Source of the DNA: an uncultured Tateyamaria sp.
Lineage (GTDB): Bacteria; Pseudomonadota; Alphaproteobacteria; Rhodobacterales; Rhodobacteraceae
Direction of reading: 5' to 3'
Assembly (NCBI RefSeq): GCF_947504105.1
Contig: NZ_CANNGP010000008.1
Span: forward strand, 1 to 64,000
DNA: 64,000 nucleotides
The notes beneath the pieces were generated by a model. That model was not told the origin of the DNA, did not search any database, and saw only the letters and a list, made by a program, of their open reading frames with translations. This document shows, piece after piece, positions 7,675 through 15,733 of this stretch (the stretch's first letter is position 1; every line of letters starts with the position of its first letter). The position numbers and the translations under genes are program-made.

Positions 7675-9335
7675 CCAAGCGCCTCGAAATCGATGATCGA
7701 ATCCGGACCGTCGAACACGTCAGGATTATGGGTAATGACAAGCAAAGTGGCTTCGGCCTTAAGCTTCAACAACTCTGCGGCCATTCGCTTTTGTGCGGCA
7801 GCATCCAGCGCACTGGTGGGTTCATCCAGAATGATGACTTTCGGACGCCGTACAAGTGAACGCGCAATCGCAACACGTTGTCGTTCACCGCCCGACAGGG
7901 CAGACCCCCGTTCGCCCACATCCGTTTCCAACCCCATAGGAAGCTGAGAGACAAAGGTGTCAGCGGCAGAAATGCGTAAGGCGCGGTTCAATGTGGCATC
8001 ATCCGCCTGCGCGTTACCAAGTGTAAGGTTCTCGCGCAGCGTGCCGGAAAACAGATATGGTTCTTGCGGCACATAGGCAATTTGGCTGCGCACGTCATGC
8101 GGTTCAAAATGCGCGATGTTTTCGCCACCCAGTAGTATGGCGCCGCGATCAGGGACATCAATCCCAGACGCCAACCGCCCAAAGGTTGATTTCCCAATGC
8201 CCGATGGCCCGACAATCAGCGTCAGAGTGTTTGGTCTGGCTCTGAACTGAAAGTTCTGAAAAAGAGGTGCCGATGGCGAATAACCAAAGTCAACATCGCT
8301 GAAAACCAGTTCGCCTTCGATGTTGCGCGGAAGTTTCGGCAACGCATTGAATGGCTCCATCGAAGTGTTGACAACATCCCCCAGCCTTTGTCGCGACACA
8401 CGTACGTTCTGCCAGCTTTCCCACAGGCCAGAGAAGTTTTCGATCGGGCCAGTGACCTTCTGGGCCAGCAGGTGGAAGGCGATCAACTCGCCCAGCGTCA
8501 GCTCCCCGGCAAAGACAAGTTGAGCGCCAAAGAAGATGATGCTTATCGTGATCGTTCTGTCGACGACGAAAAGCAGCTTGTCATTCCATATGCCAAGCAG
8601 GCCGACGCGGTAGCCCGCATTGAGGTTTGCGTGCAGTGTCAGATCAAGACGTTCCAACATCTTGTCTTCTGCGCTCAGAGCCTTGACCGCAGCAATCCCG
8701 GAGATATTTTCGACCATCTGCGTTTGGTGCGCCGCGCCCGCATCGAATTGTGTGCGCAATCGCCGCCGCAGGAAGGGACCAAAGCCTAAGTAAATCAGGA
8801 TCTGGATCGGCAAAGCCGCCAGAATGATCAATGTCAGATTAACCGAAAGCGTGAACAATACGGCGATGTAGATAAAGACAAAGACCAGATCTAGGAAAAC
8901 ACCCGTCGTCGAGCCGACAAGAAAGCCACGGATCGTATCGGTTTCACTGATCCGGGCGATCGTCTCGCCAACGGACCATTTGCGGAAATGGCTGAACGGC
9001 AGTTTGAACAGATGTTCAAAGATGCGCGCGCCCAGTTCGCGGGTGACACGGTTCGCGGTCAACATCCCAAGAAGTTGCGAGAGAACCTGAAACCCGATCT
9101 GGAACAGGCTTACAACGGCAAAGATCGTGACCACCACCAACAGCGACGCCTCGCGCTGGAACGGCAGAATGCGATCAATGATAACCTGAAATATGAATGG
9201 CTCCACCAACCCCATCACACGCAGGCAGATGGCGAGAAAAATCAGTTCGACGTAAAGCGGTGTGAACTTCCAAAACGTTTTGCCAAACCAGGAAAGGGGG
9301 ACCTCACCGGCATTTTCATCGCCCCGCATTTTCAT
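7671..9335 (-). CDS. Peptide/protein ABC exporter (membrane plus ATPase domains, no C39 domain)
   Basis: A 554-residue half-transporter with six membrane segments (about 20-300) fused to an ATPase domain: Walker A GPSGIGKST, signature [15 protein letters not shown], Walker [13 protein letters not shown], and the H-loop in VITHNPD. It resembles type I secretion ATPases but starts directly with the membrane domain. It therefore lacks the N-terminal C39 peptidase that cleaves double-glycine leaders in bacteriocin exporters. The start is set at the ATG at 9335, which overlaps the upstream TGA (ATGA); a TTG six bases earlier is less likely. Cleavage of cargo may fall to the M16 proteins encoded upstream. 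Confidence 0.93.
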   Translation of the reverse strand: MKMRGDENAGEVPLSWFGKTFWKFTPLYVELIFLAICLRVMGLVEPFIFQVIIDRILPFQREASLLVVVTIFAVVSLFQIGFQVLSQLLGMLTANRVTRELGARIFEHLFKLPFSHFRKWSVGETIARISETDTIRGFLVGSTTGVFLDLVFVFIYIAVLFTLSVNLTLIILAALPIQILIYLGFGPFLRRRLRTQFDAGAAHQTQMVENISGIAAVKALSAEDKMLERLDLTLHANLNAGYRVGLLGIWNDKLLFVVDRTITISIIFFGAQLVFAGELTLGELIAFHLLAQKVTGPIENFSGLWESWQNVRVSRQRLGDVVNTSMEPFNALPKLPRNIEGELVFSDVDFGYSPSAPLFQNFQFRARPNTLTLIVGPSGIGKSTFGRLASGIDVPDRGAILLGGENIAHFEPHDVRSQIAYVPQEPYLFSGTLRENLTLGNAQADDATLNRALRISAADTFVSQLPMGLETDVGERGSALSGGERQRVAIARSLVRRPKVIILDEPTSALDAAAQKRMAAELLKLKAEATLLVITHNPDVFDGPDSIIDFEALG

Positions 9336-10696
9336 TGGCAATCAAGGACGTCTCTTGGTTCGGAAATCACACAGGCGTTTGGAAGCGCGTCAGCATCAGA
9401 CGACACAGCGACTATGATAAAGTCCTGCGCAGCCGGAAACGCATTGGCAAGTCTTTGGCGAAGGGTTTCGGATGTGACGCGATCAAGTTCAGATGCAAGG
9501 TCAAGGGCGACGCTGGGGTCCTGATCATCCAACAAAGCCATAAGGGCAGATGTGGACGCGGCGACAGGGTCAGCGGCCGTTTTTTTGCTCTGCGCGACGA
9601 AAGGGCCCTTGAGACTTTCCAGAAAACCTTGCGGCGGCCCGGCCTCGCGAAACGACGCATAGGCTTCCCGCACGACGGTTGCGGCTTGCGCCAGTTTTGC
9701 GGTTTCGACCTCGCCCCCAAAGTACAAAAACCGCGTGTCGCGCACGTAGGCATCAAGATGCGCACTGAGGCCATATGTTGCGCGCAATTGCGTGCGCACA
9801 GCCTCAAAAAGGACACTTTCCTTGCCCTCCCCCAGAGCAGACACAAGAATGATATCCTCGAACTCGCTGCCTTCCCGCGTGGGGGGCATCGGTGCAACAA
9901 AGAACAACGTACTGGTTTGGGAATCCGGCATGTGCAGCAGGATATGACGGGGCGTGAAATCGGTGCTGTGCGTCGTTGCAACCCGCACTCCCGCCTCTGG
10001 CAAGCCGACAAAGAGGTCGTCAATTGCGGCCCCGGCTTGGTCGGCATCAATGGCACCTGCGATCACAACCTTTGCATCCTTACGCACGATTGTTTCACGA
10101 TGCCATTGCGCGACGTCCTCGGGTGTGACGGATGTAATTTGCTCGGGTGGGTCGACAGACAGCGCACGGCGAAGCGGCACATCACCCAAAACCGCCCATC
10201 GCACCGCGGCAAACCCTTGATGTGCCGTAGCAGCAGATGCTTCAGCCATATTCGCTGCGAAGCCCTGCTGAATCTCTTCAAACCAACGTTTTTCCAAAAG
10301 CGGCGCCCGCAAATGCGCATTTGCGATTTCGACAGCCTTTTTCAGATTTTCCTCTGGGGCGACAAGACTGCCCAGAACACTATCAGACGTAACCGACAGG
10401 CGGCCCGTGACCTGCAGATCAGCAAACATCTCTACGACTTCCCGAGCCGGAAACCCCTCGGCACCGCCTGCTAGGATCAGGTCAGCCCCGATGTAAGGAA
10501 CCGCCTGGTTGGCATCTTCACGCAGCGGCCAGTCCGTGGGCCAGGCGATCTGGATGGCCACAACCTCGGCCTCAGGAATATACAGGCGCACGTAATCGAT
10601 CCCGCCGGGGCTGGTCTCGGTGTTGGAAGACGGCGCATCGTCACCGCACCCCGTCAACATAAGGGTTGCAATCACTGCCACGGCAAAGTGTTTCAC
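9332..10696 (-). CDS. M16-like lipoprotein lacking the zinc motif
   Basis: A 454-residue protein that begins VKHFAVAVIATLMLTGC, a lipoprotein signal with the lipobox LTGC (Cys17), so it should be anchored in the periplasm. The body resembles insulinase/M16 subunits, including an EVVEMFADLQVTGRLSVTSDS region and MPDSQTSTLFFVAPMP, but I find no HxxEH. It looks like the non-catalytic partner of an M16 pair. The GTG at 10696 overlaps the upstream stop (GTGA), which argues for this start over a longer frame reaching back to 10897. It is encoded between the catalytic M16 gene and the exporter. Confidence 0.82.
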   Translation of the reverse strand: MKHFAVAVIATLMLTGCGDDAPSSNTETSPGGIDYVRLYIPEAEVVAIQIAWPTDWPLREDANQAVPYIGADLILAGGAEGFPAREVVEMFADLQVTGRLSVTSDSVLGSLVAPEENLKKAVEIANAHLRAPLLEKRWFEEIQQGFAANMAEASAATAHQGFAAVRWAVLGDVPLRRALSVDPPEQITSVTPEDVAQWHRETIVRKDAKVVIAGAIDADQAGAAIDDLFVGLPEAGVRVATTHSTDFTPRHILLHMPDSQTSTLFFVAPMPPTREGSEFEDIILVSALGEGKESVLFEAVRTQLRATYGLSAHLDAYVRDTRFLYFGGEVETAKLAQAATVVREAYASFREAGPPQGFLESLKGPFVAQSKKTAADPVAASTSALMALLDDQDPSVALDLASELDRVTSETLRQRLANAFPAAQDFIIVAVSSDADALPNACVISEPRDVLDCQ

Positions 10697-12030
10697 TTGA
10701 TCTTGTCCTTTCCGATAAAGGCAATGGCCGTTCGGCCGGGGCCAGCCAGGGCTGCGACCAATGCGTCGATGTCTTGCGCCGAGAGTAAGCTGTGCAAGGC
10801 GGCAAGTTCGGTTTCCGTCATTGGCACACGCAAGTTGCTGGCACGGTCCAACACGTAACTCGCCATCCAATCGCGGGTCGCCTCCTTGTTTGACCACTCA
10901 GGCCAGAACGATCTGAACCGTTCATGGACACGCGCATAGGTTTCTGCAGGGATACCTTGGGCAGAGGCGGTCAAGGCCGCCTCGAAGCACGCACGCAGTT
11001 CGTCAAAACCAATGTCTTTGCCCGGTTCAGCGCGAAAGTTGAGTTCGACATGGCGTTCATCGATGGGAAACACAGCGATCTGAAAACTTTTTGCGACAAG
11101 GGTGTCGAACCGCAAGGGTCCGACAATTCCGCCGGGAAGGGTGCTCTCCAGAATGTCGCGCAGCAAACGCGTCTGAGCATCCAGAAGGTCGAAGGACACC
11201 GGTTTCGGCAGTGTAACAACCTTGCGCCAGATCATACGCGGGGCAGCGTCAGCTGCCGAGAGAGTCACGACACGGAGATCTGGCTGGCTAAGGACAAAAG
11301 GCGGCGGCGCGATATCCGTGGGCCCACCCGGCTGATGCGGAAAACCGACCTGTTTCATGATGCGACGAACCTGACGCGGCGAAACGTCTCCGGTGACCAA
11401 CAGTGATGACCACTCAGGCTGATGGATGGCCCGATGTTGCGCCTTGGCATCGTCAAACCGCAGCGCATTGATCTGTCCGGGGGTACCAATGACCGATGCG
11501 GCGATGGCATTGCCTTGGTACAAAAACGCATCCATATCCTCGGCCGCCTGCGCATCGGGACGGTTGGCGAGGCGCAGGTCGTATTCCCGCCGGACAATAT
11601 CCCGTTCTTGGTTTGCAAATTCGCGTGACAGAGTGATGGGATCAAACACACGCGAAAGGGTGCGAAGCATTGCGGGCAAATCTTCGGGCGCGCCAGACAA
11701 CCAATACCCGAGGGCTATGTCAGACGTCCATGCATTGGAATGACGTGCGGTGTGACGGCTGGCAGCAAATGCGTTAAGCCAAGTCAGGTGCTCTACATAG
11801 TGGTCTAACGCAGGCGATGCATTTTCATCCCCCCCGGACCGGCTGAACAACAGATGTACACTCACGGTTTCGGGCTCAGCACTCCCGACGATACGGGTTC
11901 TGCCATAGATTTCATCCCACCCGGAACTGACCAGACCCGAGGCAAGTGTTACAAGAACAATCAGCACGGCTCCGACGGCAGAGACGAGGTAGAAAGACTT
12001 GTGCCTGAAAATGCGCGTGCCCCAAATCAC
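10693..12030 (-). CDS. Membrane-anchored M16 family zinc peptidase
   Basis: A 445-residue insulinase-family protein with an N-terminal membrane segment (FYLVSAVGAVLIVLVTLASG, about 13-32), so its catalytic domain should face the periplasm. The inverted zinc motif HxxEH is present as HYVEH (77-81). A downstream E-x6-E cluster (ERDIVRREY; Glu149 the likely third ligand) follows at the usual distance. The start is GTG with AAAGG eight bases upstream. It heads the coupled operon M16-M16-ABC-HlyD. By analogy with AlbE/AlbF of subtilosin A maturation, the pair could process an exported peptide; this is inference. Confidence 0.85.
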   Translation of the reverse strand: MIWGTRIFRHKSFYLVSAVGAVLIVLVTLASGLVSSGWDEIYGRTRIVGSAEPETVSVHLLFSRSGGDENASPALDHYVEHLTWLNAFAASRHTARHSNAWTSDIALGYWLSGAPEDLPAMLRTLSRVFDPITLSREFANQERDIVRREYDLRLANRPDAQAAEDMDAFLYQGNAIAASVIGTPGQINALRFDDAKAQHRAIHQPEWSSLLVTGDVSPRQVRRIMKQVGFPHQPGGPTDIAPPPFVLSQPDLRVVTLSAADAAPRMIWRKVVTLPKPVSFDLLDAQTRLLRDILESTLPGGIVGPLRFDTLVAKSFQIAVFPIDERHVELNFRAEPGKDIGFDELRACFEAALTASAQGIPAETYARVHERFRSFWPEWSNKEATRDWMASYVLDRASNLRVPMTETELAALHSLLSAQDIDALVAALAGPGRTAIAFIGKDKIK

Positions 12031-12167
12031 TGCTCGGACCTTTGCTGAAACAAATGAATGCTACGGCTTAGAATGATCGGAAACAGTTGGCGCAAAGTAC
12101 GTCTCGGTTGCATCGAATAGAAATACGACCAACACGCCAGTATCTTGATATGATTGGGATCAAACAT

Positions 12168-12332
12168 CTAAATACGAGTTAATAAAACGGTCAGTATTGT
12201 CAAAACCGGAGCGCCCAAAAAAGCGACAGATACCTCGCGTAGAGTTATCGCCTTCTTTTGCACATATTTTCTAATAGCAGTCGATACTGACATTGCGACA
12301 ACAAGAAAAAAGATTGCCTGAGGGATCGACAT
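12168..12332 (-). CDS. Small two-helix membrane protein, candidate immunity protein
   Basis: A 54-residue protein starting MSIPQAIFFLVVAMSVSTAI, which is its first membrane segment. A short basic loop (RKYVQKK) follows, then a second segment (VAFLGAPVLTILTVLLT) and a final RI. AAAGG lies about nine bases upstream of the ATG at 12332. It is the only gene between the candidate toxin precursor and the exporter operon. Its size and topology match immunity proteins of class II microcins. No sequence family is recognised, so the role is inferred from place and shape. A longer frame reaching 12401 has no good start signal. Confidence 0.55.
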   Translation of the reverse strand: MSIPQAIFFLVVAMSVSTAIRKYVQKKAITLREVSVAFLGAPVLTILTVLLTRI

Positions 12333-12414
12333 TGAATTCGCCTTTTGTAGGTGGCTGTTTTTGCGTTCTGCAAAACGCGTCGCGCAAAAACAGCCGATCA
12401 AGTCTTACGGGTCA

Positions 12415-12723
12415 CTACTCGGGAGAAAGAGCGTCATATGTACCTTTCGCAACCATTGCGCCGACAGCTGCGCCCGCATACGGGCTCTTGGTTGCTGCGG
12501 TAACGCCCAAGCCGGCAGCCATTCCCGTGACTGCCGATGCGCCGGTTGCAGCATAGTCGCGATTATCGGCCTGCTGTTCTGGGGTGAACCCTACGCTGCC
12601 AGCGATACCGCTGTCATAGTTCGACCCGCTGCCGGTTCCACTGTCTCCGCCGCTGTCGCCTCCGCCACCAAAACTGATGTCGGCGTAAAGATCACTGATC
12701 GCCTTTGTTAGATTCCTTGACAT
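12415..12723 (-). CDS. Gly/Ala-rich small peptide, candidate microcin-like precursor
   Basis: A 102-residue protein with three parts. A leader-like N terminus (MSRNLTKAISDLYADISFGG) ends in a double glycine. A Gly/Ser/Asp-rich linker follows (GGDSGGDSGTGSGS). A hydrophobic Ala/Gly-rich C-terminal half carries small-xxx-small patterns (TGMAAGLGVTAATK, YAGAAVGAMVAKG), typical of membrane-active class II microcins. The core holds two Lys residues (in ATKSPY and VAKGTY) that could be the targets of the HlyC-type acyltransferase encoded upstream. A strong AGGAAGG Shine-Dalgarno sequence precedes the ATG. It lies between the modification operon and the exporter operon. No homologue is recognised by eye. 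Confidence 0.65.
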   Translation of the reverse strand: MSRNLTKAISDLYADISFGGGGDSGGDSGTGSGSNYDSGIAGSVGFTPEQQADNRDYAATGASAVTGMAAGLGVTAATKSPYAGAAVGAMVAKGTYDALSPE

Positions 12724-12839
12724 TCTGCCTTCCTTCCTGTTGCGGGCCGGATCTGATACCGTCCCGTCGTTGTGGTTCGCCGGGTTTTCCTGCCCAGCGG
12801 CTCAATCGGGTGGGGGGTCTTGACTAACCGCCCGCCCAC

Positions 12840-12869
12840 TTTCGTCTCTCTGAACAAATCAAGACGAAA
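12840..12869 (-). promoter_or_regulatory. Stem-loop in the leader of the candidate precursor gene
   Basis: The perfect 8-base arms TTTCGTCT and AGACGAAA (12840-12847 and 12862-12869) are separated by 14 bases. They sit between the cupin gene stop (12883) and the precursor start (12723). There is no T run after it, so it could be an operator, an attenuator or an mRNA stabiliser. A second small hairpin (GGCGCT/AGCGCC, 12878-12893) covers the cupin stop codon. Confidence 0.4.
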
Positions 12870-12882
12870 CTGATTCCGGCGC

Positions 12883-14004
12883 TCAATAGCGCCAGGAATA
12901 ACTCACGGACATGTCCGGACTGTCGAGCGCGCGGAGCTGATGGAACCAACCTGCGGGCTGCACCAGCAGATCACCAGGATGCAATGTGACAGAGATGGAT
13001 TTGGCCTCGCGCGCTTTGGGGTACACGTTGAAATCTGGAACTTCAGGCTTGAACCAGCAAGGCTGGCAGTTGTTGTAAGCTTTCATCGGATAGATCAGAT
13101 CAACCTGATCCGGCGAATACAGATCAAATCGTTTGCGTCCGATTATCTGCAGTTGAAAGCTGGTAAGAGGGTAACGGTGCAAGCTGGACATGGGCATATG
13201 GGTAGGCACCGATCCCAGCCACAGTTGCGGCACGATGAAGTCTTCGCTGTCAAAGAACAGAGGCCTAAAATCCGGTCTCATCACCTCGGGCAGGGCGGCA
13301 CCTTCGGTATATGGCTTGGCAAACCCGTTGATCATGTCACCATACGGATTGAGGCCAAAATCCTTGATATCCTCAATGACATTGGTCAGCGTCTGGCGCT
13401 GTGTCGCAGAGCCCACGCTAATGACCGCATCCCCGTAACAGGAGGCCAGCCTGTCGACCGTCCAGTCGGCGCGGGGCTGTGTAGGCTCCAGACCGGTGAT
13501 CACAACCGGGCGGCCTTCCTCCATCGCCTCAAGGATTTGTCGCTGGGTTGGCTGATGAAGCGTGTCAAGTTTTGTCAGATGGCGATGTCCCTTGGCGGCG
13601 CTCAATCGCTCTGACTTGCGGAACCTGGCCATAGTTCCCCTACTTGGGCGCAGACACGATTTGGCAAGGTGGTTTGCATGCGCCAGATGGCCGGTAAATG
13701 TGATTGTCCCAATGATATGGGGATCGCGCCAATCGAGCGTTTCGAACTCGTTGATAATGCGATGCATCGTGGCTATCGGGATCGTCACCTGCGTGTCAAC
13801 TTTGCCTTCCGTATCGCCAGACACGATCAGACGATCATCATCATAGCGCAAGACAAAGCTATGCTGAGGGTGTTCGGGAATGGTGAACAAGACTTTTGCC
13901 CGGATGTTTTCCGGGTTTTCAAAGCCATCCCCGAGCAAGGCGGCAAAGCCCTCGATGGCAGCAATATCTGATGCGTAACCTGACGAAAGCTGGGCAACGT
14001 TCAT
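12883..14004 (-). CDS. SCP2-like/cupin (JmjC-type) fusion protein
   Basis: A 373-residue protein. The N-terminal 120 residues resemble an SCP2 lipid-carrier fold (FTIPEHPQHSFVLRYDDDRL, then a GTITFTGHLAHANHLA segment). The C-terminal part is a cupin_8/JmjC-like domain (GRPVVITGLEP, WLGSVPTHMPMSSLHRYPLT, then HPGDLLVQPAGWFHQL). In active Fe(II)/2-oxoglutarate enzymes of this fold the first motif is HxD; here it reads H-R-Y. The acidic iron ligand thus seems missing, while the distal His in GWFH remains. The ATG at 14004 overlaps the acyltransferase stop (ATGA). A lipid-carrier fold beside an acyltransferase hints at acyl delivery; this is inference. Confidence 0.75.
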   Translation of the reverse strand: MNVAQLSSGYASDIAAIEGFAALLGDGFENPENIRAKVLFTIPEHPQHSFVLRYDDDRLIVSGDTEGKVDTQVTIPIATMHRIINEFETLDWRDPHIIGTITFTGHLAHANHLAKSCLRPSRGTMARFRKSERLSAAKGHRHLTKLDTLHQPTQRQILEAMEEGRPVVITGLEPTQPRADWTVDRLASCYGDAVISVGSATQRQTLTNVIEDIKDFGLNPYGDMINGFAKPYTEGAALPEVMRPDFRPLFFDSEDFIVPQLWLGSVPTHMPMSSLHRYPLTSFQLQIIGRKRFDLYSPDQVDLIYPMKAYNNCQPCWFKPEVPDFNVYPKAREAKSISVTLHPGDLLVQPAGWFHQLRALDSPDMSVSYSWRY

Positions 14005-14453
14005 ACCACTACCCTTTCGCGCGCTCTGCGCAATTCTATCCCGGTCCATTTGTTGATCCGGCGCACCGAACGGTCCTGATTCCGACGCAGGCTGGTCGCC
14101 ACCTTGTCCGGAAATACGACGTACGTCATGTCGTGCAGCACCTCACGCATGTTTTGATAAGGCGTGATCCAATCGTTAAAGAACAACCTGTCGCCGCAAT
14201 TCCACTCAGGCTGTGCCAGCGCACGGCCCGTCTGGTGAATCTCGGCTTCGACCTGTGGTGACAACCAGGCCCAGGTTACCATGCCAACCGGAATACTATC
14301 ACCATTCAGATAGAACCGCGATTGGCTGCTATGAAGCGCTGGCAAAACCTCGACCCGAAGATATCTGCCAAGCTGAAACTGACGGTGATATTCGGACCGA
14401 GCCAACAGTTCGAGCGCATAACCAACGCCAGCATAGTAATCGACAGTCACCAT
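14001..14453 (-). CDS. HlyC-type toxin-activating lysine acyltransferase
   Basis: A 150-residue member of the RTX toxin acyltransferase family, which moves a fatty acyl group from acyl carrier protein to internal lysines of a protoxin. Both catalytic residues of HlyC have counterparts. His23 is in SEYHRQFQLGRYLRVEVLPA, aligning with the SPLHRNW...NVLPA region of HlyC. Asp94 is in GDRLFFNDWITPY, aligning with GDRKWFIDWIAPF. The intervening PVGMVTWAWLSP matches PVAYCSWANLS. No RTX toxin is encoded in this window. The nearest candidate substrate is the 102-residue Gly/Ala-rich peptide. It overlaps the upstream peptidase gene by seven bases. Confidence 0.92.
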   Translation of the reverse strand: MVTVDYYAGVGYALELLARSEYHRQFQLGRYLRVEVLPALHSSQSRFYLNGDSIPVGMVTWAWLSPQVEAEIHQTGRALAQPEWNCGDRLFFNDWITPYQNMREVLHDMTYVVFPDKVATSLRRNQDRSVRRINKWTGIELRRARERVVV

Positions 14454-15580
14454 GCCACTTGTTCCTGTCGTGCGCTCCGGGGATGACAGGCCGAAACAGG
14501 GCCACGGTCCGCCAAATGCCGTTCCAATGATTTTTGAAGGCTAAGATAGCCACCAAAAGGTGCGGCCTGCCGGGTGATTTCGAGCTGTCCCGAGGGCGTC
14601 TTGATCCACGTTGCATAGCCCGCTGGCCTGCGGGCCTCATCTAAAACAAGGAAGGCCGTGCGGTCGTGAAGGTGGCCTAAAAGCCTTGCGTAGTAGTCTT
14701 CTATGTTCCGTTCGCATTCGCCGTGCCAATGGTCGATGTCCAGCAATGCCATGGCACCCAGGCTGCGATACGCCTCGACTGCCGGGTGTGCCGCGTCGGA
14801 TGGCGGCATCGGTGGCAGATGGTTTGGAATGTCGCCCGCCCTGTTTGCCATTACATCCAAAGGCAGATGTTTCATTGCGTCAGCACCACTGGAAAACAGC
14901 CTGTCTATCCAATCGCCAGACCCTCGTTGAAACAATTGAGTGCTGGCGATCCGCGCAAAGGGATAATTCAGATCGTAGTGATACGCAGTCAGCATATCGC
15001 CCAATGCAAATGACAAATCATCCATGTTTTTGCCAAGGTATTGCGCTGTCTGTTGCTTCCAGATCCCGGTAAGGCTTTGAAATAAAACTGGATCACACTG
15101 CCGCATATGATTGATCAACAGCAGCTCACCGATAAATGCACAGGTCTCGCGTGCCACGGGCGGCATCAACTCACGATCCGACAACAGTACTTGCAAACCA
15201 TGCGCCGCCTCATGTGCAAGACACATCACATCACGTGGGCCACCCGCCCATGTCATTGCGACGACCGGCTGGCCGCCGACCCCAGTGGCAACCGTGTGCG
15301 GGCGGTGTTCACCTGCGTCAAGGGTCTGAGGCTTAAGCTGGTTCAGCGCCTGCCGCGCCGAGTTTGTATCAGCGAAACCAGACGCCAGTGCAGGGCAAAC
15401 AATCGTTTGGAAAACCAGCTGTTGGTCTTCGAGTGCGGTGCGTATCTGATCGCCCTCCCCCAGCACATTCTTTTCAAATAGGGATTGGGCGAATGCTTTA
15501 GAATGAAAAGCCGCAACGATGTCCTGACCGGTAAGCTGCTCCAGATCGTGCAGATCTAACCAGTGAGAAATGTTGTGCAC
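14447..15580 (-). CDS. M3-like HEXXH metallopeptidase with degenerate HlyC-like C terminus
   Basis: A 377-residue protein. Residues 1-260 contain the zinc motif HEAAH (123-127) and, 18 residues on, ARETCAFIGELLLINHM. This matches the third-ligand region of M3B oligoendopeptidases (AEvASTfnEaLL pattern; Glu145). Residues about 285-350 resemble HlyC: an LG...HWHGEC segment aligns with the catalytic His region, RRPAGYATW with PVAYCSW, and TRQAAPFGGY with DWIAPFGD. The Asp is lost and the middle is shortened. I set the start at GTG 15580 because GGGAGGGG lies five bases upstream. It heads the modification operon and may cleave or chaperone the peptide that the next protein acylates. Confidence 0.75.
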   Translation of the reverse strand: MHNISHWLDLHDLEQLTGQDIVAAFHSKAFAQSLFEKNVLGEGDQIRTALEDQQLVFQTIVCPALASGFADTNSARQALNQLKPQTLDAGEHRPHTVATGVGGQPVVAMTWAGGPRDVMCLAHEAAHGLQVLLSDRELMPPVARETCAFIGELLLINHMRQCDPVLFQSLTGIWKQQTAQYLGKNMDDLSFALGDMLTAYHYDLNYPFARIASTQLFQRGSGDWIDRLFSSGADAMKHLPLDVMANRAGDIPNHLPPMPPSDAAHPAVEAYRSLGAMALLDIDHWHGECERNIEDYYARLLGHLHDRTAFLVLDEARRPAGYATWIKTPSGQLEITRQAAPFGGYLSLQKSLERHLADRGPVSACHPRSARQEQVAW

Positions 15581-15733
15581 AAAACCCCTCCCGACCAAGA
15601 CCACCGCAAGTCACGCATAGCTGCTGAGCCGCGAAACGCTACACGTTTCAAGCGAGGAAGGTTTTCCAGCCATTTGCCGCTCGTTCAAAGGCGCGTTCAG
15701 CAAGGAATTGCCATTTGCCTTTGGCAGTTTAAT

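Noticed and set aside
10697-10897. N-terminal extension of the M16-like lipoprotein
   Set aside because: It would overlap the upstream M16 gene in another frame and bury the lipoprotein signal; the GTG at 10696 with GTGA overlap fits the coupled operon.
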